Assembly: GCF_963924675.1 (NCBI RefSeq) | Contig: NC_089232.1 | Location: forward strand, 50,158,759 to 50,222,758 | Source of the DNA: Phocoena phocoena | Taxonomy: Eukaryota; Chordata; Mammalia; Artiodactyla; Phocoenidae | Direction: 5' to 3' | Length of the DNA stretch: 64,000 nt | Position numbers and translations under genes: made by a program | Shown: positions 12,958-23,990 of the stretch, one piece after another | Numbering within the stretch: the stretch's first letter is position 1 | Layout: each line of letters opens with the position of its first letter | The notes under the pieces: generated by a model | What the model was told of the DNA's origin: nothing | The model's database searches: none | What the model saw: the letters and a program-made list of their open reading frames with translations, nothing else

Positions 12958-14440
12958 AGTGTACTGACAATACTGACCTAGTGGAAGTTCTACTGATAAG
13001 AAATAACAAAATAGGAATTTAGTTGAATTGCTCTTATTTCAAATTGCTTAATCAGGCCAAATTGAAAATTCTGTCATTCTAGGACTACTTTTTCATACTA
13101 CTCAGTAAATATTCTAAGTACTCCTATTCATGCGAAGAGTAGTTAGGTATTAAACTTATTCCTTCTAAAGACCCAGAGTGAGCCTACGAAAAAGCCAATC
13201 AGTAATATTTAAATAATACGTTATTCACAAGCATAGTCAATAAGATTAAGTGCCCTAGATTAGTTCCTTCTTCTAAAACAGTCTACCCTGATAAAGCTGT
13301 GCTTAACTGATGTGTCAGTGTCAGGCCCAGCTAGTGTGATCACACTTAAAGCTAGAGGTAAAAACTCCTAGGGATAAAAACATCTTTTAAGATCTACCCT
13401 CAGAATGTAACAGCAGCCATCAAAAATAACCCATTAGAACATAATTTTTCAAAAGCAAAGTAGGAATTGAACATACTTTCTCTTCTAGGACTACAGCTAG
13501 ACTTTATATTCTTTCCCTGTTATCTTCATTAGTATATGTATAGTCCACTATGCATAGCCCAGGAAATCCATCTTAACCTCTTCCCTATGTAAAAGAAAAC
13601 ACACACACATTCCTTGGAGTTTCACCATCAAATAAAATGGTATACACGGTAAGCTTACATTCAAGCATAATTATTTCACATATATTAAAATACATTATCA
13701 GAAAAAGGATACACATTAAAAGAATAACTTGTCTTCAGAAATGAACCATTTTATCCTTCTTATGTACAGATGGAACCCATAAAACAACACAGATCTGGAC
13801 AAGCACATTGCCTTTCACCAAATGTGAAGTCTGTTGAAATGAACTGAAAATAAACGTGATTTCTTGACTTTCTTTCTTTAAATCAATTTTTAGGATTGAT
13901 AGAGGGTCTCACAAGACCATTTAGCCTGTCAGTTCTCATGCGAGGTTTACGTACTCCTTAACGGTAACAAAGCAACGTCTGGGTTTATCAATTCCAACTG
14001 TACACTTAAACATTAAGATGCTTAAGGATGGGGAAATGGAGGGGTGCGGGAGAACTCTAAAAATATGTGGTGGGGTAACCTAAAGTATCACATTACCTGT
14101 TATTTCGGGTAAATAATACAGCTTAGACTCAACAGTGGTCATACTAAAATTAAACTACAATTAGAGTACAACTGAACTCAGTAATTCTAAACACACTAAA
14201 ATGGAAGGCTTAAGGTGCGTTCCATCTCTAACCACCTTCTCAAATCCTCACTTTAGAGGACCTCAGCTCCATGAGGAGTAAGAAGGAGAAGAAGAGGGGC
14301 ACTTGCTGTTCTGGCGGGGGGCCAGGTCCAACTTCCGGCTGAGCTACTGGCCCTCATCCACTTCCTCTAACACGGAGGAGAAGAACAGAGGAGCCCCTAA
14401 GGGAGAGGGCTCCTGAAAGTCTGTAAAGAGCCAGGAGGGG
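12958..14440. other. GTF2A1L intron 1, unique sequence
   Basis: No exon or clear repeat recognised. The stretch next to exon 1 (about 14270-14450) is GC-rich and purine-rich and forms the downstream shoulder of the CpG-rich block. Confidence 0.55.
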
Positions 14441-14540
14441 AAAAAAAAAAAAGGGTGTGCGGAGCTCCACTGCCATGAGCCCAGGACCGCGCTCCCTCTG
14501 CACGGAGCACAGGCCGAGAGGCCAGGCTGGTGGTCCTTAC

Positions 14541-14561
14541 CACCGGGTTGACGGACTCCAT
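14541..14561 (-). CDS. GTF2A1L: GTF2A1L first coding exon (MESVNPV)
   Basis: ATG at 14561-14559 encodes seven residues, MESVNPV, and meets the donor CCGGTG|GTAAGG at 14541/14540 in phase 0. Human ALF begins MACLNPV then PKLYRSV with the same exon break as I recall it, so the start and phase agree. The exon sits in a CpG-rich block. GTF2A1L is the germ-cell paralogue of the TFIIA large subunit. Too short to identify alone; identification rests on the matching exon 2 and on lying downstream of STON1 on the same strand. Confidence 0.82.
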
Positions 14562-14700
14562 GACCGCTGCTCCAGCGCCTTGCCGCTTGCGCCTGCGCAG
14601 CACGCGATGCGCCTCCGAGGACCATTCTTTGCGTGCTTTGAACGTAGGTGCACGTTGTCCACGCAACGACGTCAGGACGCTGGGGGCGGGGCAGGGGAGG
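14562..14700 (-). promoter_or_regulatory. GTF2A1L: GTF2A1L proximal promoter, CpG-rich
   Basis: The 14450-14700 interval is dense in CpG (roughly 25 in 220 bases) in an otherwise AT-rich neighbourhood. Reading toward the gene there are a GC box (GGGGGCGGGG, 14682-14691), a CRE-like site (plus strand CGACGTCA, minus strand TGACGTCG, one mismatch from TGACGTCA, 14667-14674) and an NRF1-like palindrome (TGCGCCTGCGCA, 14588-14599) 27 bases upstream of the ATG. No TATA box is evident. CRE sites are a known feature of testis-specific promoters through CREM. Binding here is inferred. The start site is not determined. Confidence 0.6.
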
Positions 14701-15045
14701 AGAGAAAGGTTAATGATGAGGGCTAAGTGGAGTCGCGCTGCAGAGGCAGTTAAGAGGTTGACCTGAAAGTGCAAAGAGACCAGATAAAACGGGGTGGTTA
14801 ACTCTGGTGTAACCAACTTTGGGCCGTTCACATGACCCTTGAAGAGCCTTTATTTTCTCAATCTATAAAATAAAGGCTAAGAAAATAGGGGATGAGCAAT
14901 GCAGCGGTAGATCCCAGTTCACTTTACCTTTGAGAAGAGGGGAGCTAGTGGTATCTGTCCTCTCCTTCTGCCAATTTTCATTCCTCCCCTTACGCCCCAG
15001 TCACAGCTGAACTCCAGTATATAATAAGAGTCAAACTCTTCTAAG

Positions 15046-15230
15046 ATTGGTTCTCAAAGTGTACAACAGCAACATCAGCTTCATCTGGAAACCTGTTAAA
15101 AATGCAAATTATTGGGTCCCTCCCCAGACCTACTGAATCAGAAACTCTGAGGCTGGGACCTAGCCTTCTGTAACTTTAACATGCTCTCCACGTGATTCTG
15201 ATGGGCACTTCAATGAGACTCTTTGTCCCA
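15046..15230 (+). repeat. MER5A-like DNA transposon remnant
   Basis: GGTTCTCAAAGTGTACAACA head, ATCATCTGGAAACCTGTTAAAA-like core, CCCCAGACCTACTGAATCAG, CACGTGATTCTGATG. Typical short hAT-Charlie relic. Confidence 0.75.
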
Positions 15231-15235
15231 AAGCA

Positions 15236-15356
15236 AAGATTTTCAGCTTTGGCTGCACACTGAAATCACCTGGGGAGCTTAATAAAGGTTTGGCACCTGA
15301 GTCTCACCCCAGAGACTCTGATTCTATTATGCAGCCAAGTTGGAGAACCACTGATA
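15236..15356 (+). repeat. Second MER5A-like remnant
   Basis: GGCTGCACACTGAAATCACC, TGGGGAGCTTAATAAAGG, ACCCCAGAGACTCTGATTC, ending TTGGAGAACCACTG. Directly follows another copy. Confidence 0.75.
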
Positions 15357-16438
15357 AAATAAAGTCAGCACCCCAATACCACCCAGGCTCCTTTTCCTCC
15401 TCAGGCAGAAATGACACTCTTGACCTGTAATAATTCCCTCCTTCCCCTGAAGGGTAGAGCATCTAGGGGCATACCTTGCCTAGGGCTGAGGGTAGATGTA
15501 GGCACAGATAACCTGGAGGGTTAGATAAGGGAACAAGTCATTTATTACCACTACTCTGCCTTTTAAAACAGCCTTTCTAGCCTGCAGATAGATCCTGACC
15601 TAACCAGATGGCTAAGTTACTGAATGATTAAAAATCCTATCAGGTTTAAAATTGGCTGTTTATTTATTTATTTGTGCATGTAAGTTCAGTAAAGCTATTT
15701 ATATCTGACCATTCTGTATTTGCTTTGCCTGGGCCAGGTACCTTATAGTTTGTGAGTTTCAAGAAGCTAATTTATATGAAGCCCTTTAGAAGACTTTCCT
15801 AAATTGAAAACTATCTGAAATTTCTTTTACAAAAAGCCAAGAATGTTACATAGTACTTTTTAATGATTGTATCTCTACCTGGCAATTAACTACCAGAAGT
15901 ATTCAAAGTGACTTAACTTACACGCAAAACACAAAGCTAAAAGCAGTCATTGATTCCTACTGATATCATAAAAATTCAATTATTCAGCTTATTGCCAAAA
16001 AATCTCATTTTTCATCTTTTTCATAGCCAAGTTTTAAAACTTTATTCCTAAATGCATAGGATTAGTAATCACCTAACTTTTTGGGACAGCATACTGTTTT
16101 ATATTACTTCATTATAGATTTTATCCTTCTCAGGGCTATACTATAGATCATACATACTTTTGAAATTAAATTTGGACCTTGGTACCCATAAAAAGTGTGA
16201 CTGAGTTGAACTGTTGTTTCTTAGTATACTTAGTAGACTCAGGTTGCCAAGAGGTTATGTAACTGGCAGAGAAATGTCAGTAACTTTCCATTTGCCCCTG
16301 GTGGTCTGTCTGCATGGTCACTAGTAGACTAAGATATAGTTTCTTCCCAGTAATAGACAATGGCTTTTAGAGGAGGTATACTTTAACCTACATTCCAGGT
16401 GAATCCAAGTTGCAAATCTGCTCTCGACCTGAGATAGC
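15357..16438. other. Intergenic, nothing recognised
   Basis: Unique AT-rich DNA upstream of GTF2A1L. No gene-like signal beyond chance short frames. Confidence 0.5.
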
Positions 16439-16904
16439 CAGCTTCCAAGATGGCCCCCAAAGATCCTTACCTCCTAGTATTCGCAACCTTGTGTTCTCCC
16501 CTCCCACACTGTAGCATGGTTTGTCTGGGTGACCAACAGAAAAGCAGAAGTAATGATGTATCACTTCTAAGATTAGGTTATAAATGACTGTGGCTTCCTT
16601 CCTTGGGATTCCTTCAGATCACTCACTTGGGAGAAGACAGCTGTCATGTTGTGAGGACAGTCAAGCACTCCGCCTATGGAGAGGCCCAGGTGGCAAGGAA
16701 CGAAGACTCCAGCCCATAGCCAACAGGGATCCCTGTTGGAAATTGATGCCTCCCCATTTGGGCTGTCAGATGATTGCAGCCCTGACTGGTCTGCATCCCT
16801 TTGAGAGACTCTGAACCGGAAACTGTGTGAGATAATAAATATTTGTCATTTTAAGCAGTTAAGTTTGGGGATAATTTGTTACACAAAATGGGATAACTAA
16901 TACA
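16439..16904 (+). mobile_element. Ancient ERVL/MaLR-type LTR
   Basis: LTR-like words in order: CAAGATGGCCCCCAAAGATCC, GTGAGGACAGTCAAGCACTC, AGGCCCAGGTGGCAAGGAAC, AACTGTGTGAGATAATAAAT (polyadenylation signal AATAAA), and GGATAACTAATACAGG at the end. A solo LTR with no internal coding sequence. Subfamily uncertain. Confidence 0.65.
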
Positions 16905-18890
16905 GGACCCATTCTCTGATCGGACTGTGCCTAGTGAAGGCTTGGTTTTTCCTCATTGTAATCTCAGCATTTAAGCTTTCCTGAGTACCCTCATCAGTCA
17001 CAAGAGCATTTGAAAAGTATGTAAAGGAATCTTTATAGGCTGATATTTGATAGTGTTGACCCCAGGTTATCATCAAACAAGCAGACTGTTGTAGTCATGT
17101 AATGATCACATTTCTTTTGTCAGTTTTTCAAACTCAGAGGGGAAGTGTGTTGCATACACAAAAGACTTTTGATGCTAAAATTGAAATTTCAAGATCCCAA
17201 AGCCTCAGTGAGGCAATTTTACAGTAACTTTTTTTTTTTACGTTAGTAATTAGAGAATAAGAAAGGAATGCTGAGCTTTGGTCTGTCTTTGAGTACACAG
17301 TTTTTGAAATTACACCTGTGGCAAAATATAAAGCTCTTCCCCAATTGCCCATCACAGTTCAGAGCATCAGATTTTCATTTTCTCCTGTTTTGTTTAGAGG
17401 CTATAATATCTATTTAACATATCATTTGTAATCAACACTAGTTTTGTAACATTTAAGCAAATCTTAATAATCAGATTAATTTCTCTGCATTCTGTAAGTT
17501 CATATTACTTTTGCCTAGAGGTTTCAGTGATATTATAAAAGTAAAGAAAAAAACTTCTCTTTGTTTATTGTGAGAAAAGGCCATATCTATGAAGTCCTTT
17601 CTCTGAATAAGAATGTTTTTAAAAATGTATTTTAGAGACAGCCCATTATCTTTTACGTATTAAATTTTACAGTCAAATGCAGAGCATTTCAGTAACTCTA
17701 GACTCTAAATAATATATTTATCAGTAATGAAAAATACAAGTTAGGCTATGAGCATATGCCTTAAGGCAGCAAATATTCACTATTAGTTTCTGAACATTTT
17801 TCACCCAATGCACTAAACCCAGCAGTACTGTGTTTCTCTGCCTCTGTTTCATCCTTCACATCATTCAGGAAATGAAAATCCACATAATCTCTACCTCACC
17901 TTGTAACTTTGAAATGGCTGCAATGTTAGTAGTTCTGATTTGTTTATACTCTGCACTTTTATAACATTTTCCATTTTCTAATACAACTCTAAAATCAACT
18001 TACATTATTTGAACATCAGATACAATTCCACCACGATGAATCCCTCCCCGCTCCCCCAATAGGATTTCAGTTAAAATGACCATGTGACACAGTGCGATGG
18101 CCAACTGGTGACCTTATCACACAGTGGAACACTGTTAATGTTCACATTACTACCTATTTTCAAATGTTTTAATATTAAAGAGATGTATACATTGTGTGCA
18201 TATGAAAATGAGTGACTATAATTAACTCAAGGAAAGTGTGAAGGATGACTTCAAACACAGTTTTCCCTATGGCTACTTTTCAACATTCTCATGGGGTCTT
18301 GATAAGAATTCAGTAATTTCCAAGCTAACAAATTATTCCATTTTCATTTCTTTAATCACAATGTGTATAATCAAATGTGAACATGAAATATTAGCAAGAA
18401 TAATGTCTGTTGTCTCCAGTGAATTTTCCAACCTAAATTTCTACTTAGAGAAGATGGAGGTAAAGACCAATAAATTGAACTTAAGGCTATGACCTAGAAA
18501 GAACCAACCAGCTTTGTTCCCACAGTAAGTGTACTTATCTTCTTTCCTAATTGGTCTCATTTTGTAAGATGTAAAGGTAGCATCTTGAATATTCTATATT
18601 ATTCTAGATGCTTCAAATATCAGGAGAGGCAGGGACAACATGGAGTAGACACGCTCCTTCCTATTCCTTTTGCTAAGCACAGCTAAAAAAATCTCTGGAT
18701 ATTATACATAAAACAAAGATAAGAAGACTCTGAAAGGTGGAGAGAAGAGCATAGACAGTTAGGGACCTCACAACCCAAAGAAAGACACAGCAGTAAATCC
18801 CCTTGTTTTCTTTTTGCCTCACCTATACCAGCCTGGGTACTGGTGAAGCTTGCAAACCCGGAAACATCAAAGGTCACAGACCAAAAAGAA
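16905..18890. other. Intergenic, nothing recognised
   Basis: AT-rich unique sequence. No exon, RNA gene or clear repeat found by eye. Confidence 0.5.
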
Positions 18891-20690
18891 CAAAAGCCTT
18901 TTTTCTCAAGCTAAGGACCAGAAAAGGGGCAGCAAGACAGGAAACTTTTAGACAATATCTGCTCTACTTCAAACGCCACAGAAAAAAAGCAGCCCCACCC
19001 CAGAGCCGTCAGCAAAGGCAGAGTAGGGAGTTTAAACTTCCACGCTTGCCCAGCTGTAACGAGGTGCAGCCATCCCCACAATGTCACTGGAGGCCACCTG
19101 GGATGCCTGGACTCGTCTCCCCAGCCCAGCTATGATGAGGCATCCCCACCAGCCACTAGGGTTGTGTCAGAGAAGACCAAGACCTTCATTCCTGCTGGGT
19201 GATATTGAGACCTCCCCCTGCAGTGTCCGTGGGGGCCATGTGAGAAGGAGTTACAAGGTCCCCTTCCCTGCGTCAACCAGCGCGATGTCAGTGGAAGCCG
19301 GGTGGGGGGCCTGAACCCCTACCCTACCCAACTGTTACGAGGAGACCCTCCTCCCCTGGGCTGTCAACAGAGGCTGAGCCAGAAATAAGGCCTGGAAACC
19401 TTGGCGGTAGCAAGTGGGTACTTTCACTTTCCCCTACTGGACCTGTGTCAGAGGAGACCTACTAAAATAGAAGATTTAAACAAGATCCAGAGTCTCCTAA
19501 TAACCAAAATGTCCAGGATGCAACTGAAAATCATTTGTTACACCAAGAACCAGGAAAATCTCTACTTGAATGAGAAAAGACAATTGACACCAACACAGAG
19601 ATGACTAAGAGGTTGGAATTATCTGACAAGAATCTAGCCTTCATAAAACTACTTTAATGAGCAATTAAGCAAGCAATTTAACGGGCGCTTTAAACAAATG
19701 AAGAAATAGAAAGTCTCAGCAAAGAAACAGAATATATAAAGAAGAACCGAATGGATATTTTATAACTGAAAATACAATAACCAAAAAAATAAAAAGTTCA
19801 ATGGATAGGCTTGTTATGGATTGAATTATGTCCCCCCTAAAAAGGTATTTTGAAGTCCTAACTCCCAGCACTTCAGAATGTGACCTTATTTGGAAATAGA
19901 ATCATTGCAGATATAATTAGTTAAGATGAGATCATACTGTAGTAGGATGGGCCCCTAATCCAATATGACTGATGTCCTTATAAGAAAAGGACAAAGATAG
20001 ACAGAAAGACAGCCATGTGAGAACAGAGGCAGAGATTGGAGTGACGCATCTACAAGCCAAGGAACACCAAGGATTATTGGCAAACACCAGAAGCTAGAGG
20101 AGACAAGGAAGGAATTCTCCCCTACAAGTTTCAGAGGTAGTATGGCTCTATCAACACCTTGATTTCAAACTTCTAGCCAAACTTCAAACTTAGGACAATA
20201 AATTTCTGTTATTTTAAACTACCCAGTTTATGGTAGGTTGTTATGGCAGCCCTAGGACACTAGTGCAGGGCTCAACAGTAGAATGGAAATGAGAAAGGAA
20301 AGAATCAGTGAACTTGAAGATAGAACCATAGAAATAACCCAATTTGAACAACAGAGAGAAAACAGTCAATTCAGATGTAAGTGGATTTCTTGTCAGAAAC
20401 CATGGAGGCCAGAAGGAAGAGGCCTGAAAGAAAAGTGCTAAAAGAAAAGAACCATCAACTCAGAATACCATACGCAGTGGTAATATTATTCAGGAAATAA
20501 AGGGAAAATCAAAACATTCTCAGATGAAAGAAAACTAAGATAACTTATCACCAGCAAAACTACCCTAAAAGGATGGCTAAAGGAAGTTTTGAAATAGAAA
20601 GGAAATGATAAAAAGGAGGAATATCAGGAAGAAGAATGAAAAGTAAAAATATATGTAAATATAGTAGACTTTTCTTCTTTTGAGTTTGCT
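18890..20690 (+). mobile_element. Ancient L1 or HAL1-like relic (5' UTR and ORF1 region)
   Basis: A GC-rich leader (about 19010-19450) has repeated phrases such as CCCAGCTGTAACGAGG and CCCAGCTATGATGAGG. ORF1-like text follows: TCAACAGTAGAATGGAAATG, AATCAGTGAACTTGAAGATAG, AAAACTACCCTAAAAGGATGG. All reading frames are broken. ORF2 text is missing between here and the L1 3' end at 21024, which would fit a HAL1 (ORF1-only) element or a deletion. Interrupted by an LTR at 19812-20267. Confidence 0.55.
19812..20267 (+). mobile_element. MLT1-like MaLR solo LTR
   Basis: Begins TGTTATGGATTGAATTATGT, contains AATGTGACCTTATTTGGAAA, GGGCCCCTAATCCAATATGA, GTCCTTATAAG, and AATAAATTTCTGTTATTTTA near the end. 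Likely 5-base duplication AGGCT/GGGCT at 19807-19811 and 20268-20272. Inserted into the older L1-like relic. Confidence 0.8.
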
Positions 20691-21282
20691 AGTGTGTATG
20701 ACAGTTGAAGCAAAAATTGTAATACTGCCTCATGTGGTTCTCAAATTCTATTATCAGTGGGGGAGGATAAAGGAAAACACGGTTTCTTCAATTCACTGGA
20801 ACTGGTAAAAATGTTGACTATGATAAGTTATGCATGTATAATGTAATACCTAGAGCAACCACTAAAAAAAATGCTACACAAAGAAATACACTCAAAAATA
20901 CTATAGATAAATCAAAATGGCATTCTAAAAAAATGTATAAGTAACCAACAGGAAGGCAGAAAAAAAGAAAAAGAAAAGAGAAGTAAAGAACAGAGGGGAC
21001 AAACAGAAACCAAAAAGGCACAAACCAGTGTTGGCAAGAATGTGAAGAAAGTGTAAAATGGTGCAGCTACTTTGGAAAACAATTTTGCAGTTTCTTGAAA
21101 AGGTAAGTATAAATTTACCATATGACCCAGCTATTCCACTCATACCCAAGAGAAATGAAAATATATGTTGACACAAATACCTGAACGTGAATGTTTGTAG
21201 CAGAGCTATTGATGATAGTGAAAAGGTGGGGAAAACCCAAATGTCCACCAAGGGATGAATGGGTAAATAAAATGAGGTATAG

Positions 21283-21572
21283 GGACTTCCCTGGTGGCAC
21301 AGTGGTTAAGAATCTGCCTGCCAATGCAGGGGACACGGGTTTGAGCCCTGGTCTGGGAAGATCCCACATGCCGCAGAGCAACTAAGCTCGTGTGCCACAG
21401 CTACTGAAGCCCATGCACCTAGAGCCCGTGCTCCGCAACAAGAGAAGCCACCGCAATGAGAAGCCCGCGCACCCCAAGGAAGAGTAGCCCCCGCTCGCCA
21501 CAACTAGAGAAAGCCCGCGCGCAGCAACGAAGACCCAATGCAGCCAAAAATAAATAAATAAATATTTTTAAA
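21283..21572 (+). mobile_element. CHR-type SINE
   Basis: Head GGGACTTCCCTGGTGGCACAG, then GGTTTGAGCCCTGGTCTGGG; tail AAATAAATAAATATTTTTA. Imperfect flanking duplication AATGAGGTATAG (21271-21282) and AATGTGATATAG (21573-21584). Confidence 0.86.
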
Positions 21573-21709
21573 AATGTGATATAGCCATACAATGGAATAC
21601 TATTTGACAATAAAAAGGAATGAAGTATTGATACATGCATGAACCTGGATGAGCAACATGGATGAACCTCAAAAACATACTAAGTGAAAGAAGCCAGAGA
21701 CAAAATGCC

Positions 21710-21713
<4 letters not shown>

Positions 21714-21754
<41 letters not shown>
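21714..21754. repeat. (TA)n microsatellite
   Basis: About 19-20 uninterrupted TA units, likely length-variable. Confidence 0.95.
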
Positions 21755-21757
<3 letters not shown>

Positions 21758-21777
21758 AAGATGTTGGGGGTAGGAGT

Positions 21778-22063
21778 TTATTAATTAATTTATTTATTTT
21801 TGCTGTGTTGGGTCTTTGTCTCTGTGCGAGGGCTTTCTCTAGTTGCGGCAAGTGGGGGCCACTCTTCATCGCGGTGCACGGGCCTCTCACTGTCACGGCC
21901 TCTCTTTTTGCAGAGCACAGGCTCCAGACGCGCAGGCTCAGTAGTTGTGGCTCACGGGCCTAGCTGCTCTGCGGCATGTGGGATCCTCCCAGACCAGGGC
22001 TCGAACCCGTGTCCCCTGCATTAGCAGGCAGATTCTCAACCACTGCGCCACCAGGGAAGCCCT
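21778..22063 (-). mobile_element. CHR-type SINE, reverse orientation
   Basis: T-rich tail first (TTAATTAATTTATTTATTTTT), then the reverse complement of the tRNA-like head ending CACTGCGCCACCAGGGAAGCC. Inverted partner of the SINE at 21283-21572, with the TA tract between them. Confidence 0.86.
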
Positions 22064-22344
22064 ATACTATAAAATTCTATTTTTATGAAATATCCAGAAA
22101 AGGCAAATATACATAGACAGAAATTAGATTAGTGGTTTCCTGGGGCTGGGGTGAGAACGAGGAGTGACTGAAGATAGGCTTTTGGGGGAGATGGAAATGT
22201 TCTAAAATTGATCGTGGTGACGGTGGTACAATTCTGTGACTATACCAAAAACAATTAAACTGTACACTTAAAACAGGTGAATTTTATGATATATAAATTA
22301 ACCCTCAACAAAGCTGTTGAAAGGTATCAGGGGAGGCTCTCTTC

Positions 22345-22545
22345 TTTAGGTTGGAACTAATTTCTTTTTAATTGTGGTAAAACACACATAACATAAAATT
22401 TGCCGTCTTAACATTTTTAAGTGTACAGTTCGGTGGCATTAAGTATACTCACATTGCTGTGCAGCCATCACCATCATCATCTCCAGAACTGTTTTCATCT
22501 TGCCAAAGTAAAACTCTGTACCCATAAAACAGTAACTCCCCATTT
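22345..22545 (-). repeat. Old L1 3' end, reverse orientation
   Basis: ATTGTGGTAAAACACACATAAC, TTTAAGTGTACAGTTCGGTG, GCAGCCATCACCATCATC and ACTCTGTACCCATAAAACAG, the common reversed L1M 3' UTR text. Confidence 0.7.
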
Positions 22546-23020
22546 TAATTTAAGGTTACATTTTATCCTTATGTGGACAGGTCAAGGAAATTAAGTATCT
22601 GGTCTCATTTCAAGTGCAGGAAGAAACCTTCTGCAGTTACAGAATGGTTCCAAAATACTTTTAACAAAAGACAGATACTCTCATTTCACAACCAGAAATA
22701 ACACTTTATTGGATTTTGAGTATTAAATGAAAAAACTTGATCCCTAGCACACCGTAGGAGCTAAAAGCCTAAAGGTTCTTCTTCACTTTGAGCAGCTTTC
22801 ACAAACAAATTTAAACCAAATTTTAAAATAGACATTTTAATCTTTTCAACCCCTTGAAGATGTATGTGTGTGTTTATTAAGAAAAAGTGTATTCGTAATT
22901 ATAAGTGTGATAGATTTTAAATTTCTTGAGGACTGAGGCTATTATTCATCATTATATGCCCCCTGAGTTCCTAGCATAGTACCTCCAATATGGAAAGCAT
23001 TCATTAAATGTTACTGATTT

Positions 23021-23303
23021 GGAAGGGTAAAGCTGGGATGAAGAGAGAGAGTGGCATGGACTTATATACACTACCAAATGTAAAAGAGATAGCTAGTGGG
23101 AAGCAGCTGCATAGCACAGGGAGATCAGCTTGGTGCTTTGTGACCACCTAGAGGGGTGAGATAGGGAGGGTGGGAGGGAGGGAGGGAGACGCAAGAGGGA
23201 GGAGATATGGGGATATATGTATATGTATAGCTGATTCACTTTGTTATAAAGCAGAAACTAACACCATTGTAAAGCAATTATACTCCAATAAAGATGTTAA
23301 AAA
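23021..23303 (+). mobile_element. 5'-truncated L1, 3' UTR only
   Basis: The same 3' UTR as the large L1 at 531-6382: AAAGAGATAGCTAGTGGGAAG, GGGATATATG, AGCAATTATACTCCAATAAAG, A-rich tail. It contains an expanded GGGA stretch near 23160-23190. Flanks AAATGTTACTGATTT (23006-23020) and AAATGTTATTCATTT (23303-23317) look like a target-site duplication. Confidence 0.82.
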
Positions 23304-23696
23304 AATGTTATTCATTTGAATATACTGTTAAACTATTGTAAAGTGGAATTTCTAGCCTGTTTGTTGGTGAAAACTAGGGACTAAATTGCAACTATGTTTA
23401 GGAGAAGTGGTGCATAGATCTAAATTCATCCTATCATTCATTCATTCAAAATTTTTTATCCAACATATCGATCATAAGCTCTAGCTAAGCTTATGATTAA
23501 TGGACATTGATACCACCATCACCTACCACCACCCCTGTATTTGGGCCTCTTCCCCAAAAACAGGAAATCACTGTGGACAGATCCACCCCAATTGAAATCC
23601 TAGTTGGGGAGGAGGGGGAAGAGAAATACACAAGCATCTACAATATAATGGGATCAGTACTAAAAATTATTTATGAGGAGCAACTAACCTGAATGG

Positions 23697-23990
23697 GGGT
23701 AGTCAGGGAAGGCTTCCTGGAGTAGGATGCCTAAACTTCGATCTGTGGAATGAGTAAGGGACAAAGGAAGGGGGCAAGGAAGGGTGTTCCAGGGAGAGGG
23801 CACTGTACAAGCCAAAGCTTGGGGTGTCTACACCTCTAGGGAACGCGGTGGGTTTGAGGAAATGACAGCAGTTTGGTTTGGCCAAGAGGATAGAGAACAG
23901 GGAAATCTTGGCAAAGCTAAGGCTGGCTGGTAAGTAAGGGCCAGAGTGCATGTTCTCCACTGACTACAGTGTGGAGGTAGATTGGAGGAT
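23697..23990 (-). repeat. L2 fragment, reverse orientation
   Basis: Antisense L2 wording: TCAGGGAAGGCTTCCTGGAG, GTGTTCCAGGGAGAGGGCAC, GGAAATCTTGGCAAAGC and CTACAGTGTGGAGGTAGATT. Ancient and decayed. Confidence 0.6.

Larger units (their letters stand above)
21024..22310 (+). mobile_element. Old L1 3' end
   Basis: CAGTGTTGGCAAGAATGTGAAG, then TACCATATGACCCAGCTATT, ATGAACCTCAAAAACATACT, TTCTAAAATTGATCGTGGTG and CTGTACACTTAAAACAGGTG at the end. Interrupted by two CHR SINEs and an AT microsatellite. ORF2 C-terminal text only, decayed. Confidence 0.78.

Noticed and set aside
14397..14831. 144-codon minus-strand frame across the GTF2A1L promoter
   Set aside because: It contains the MESVNPV start only by chance overlap. 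The splice donor after codon 7 and the matching exon 2 explain the sequence better.
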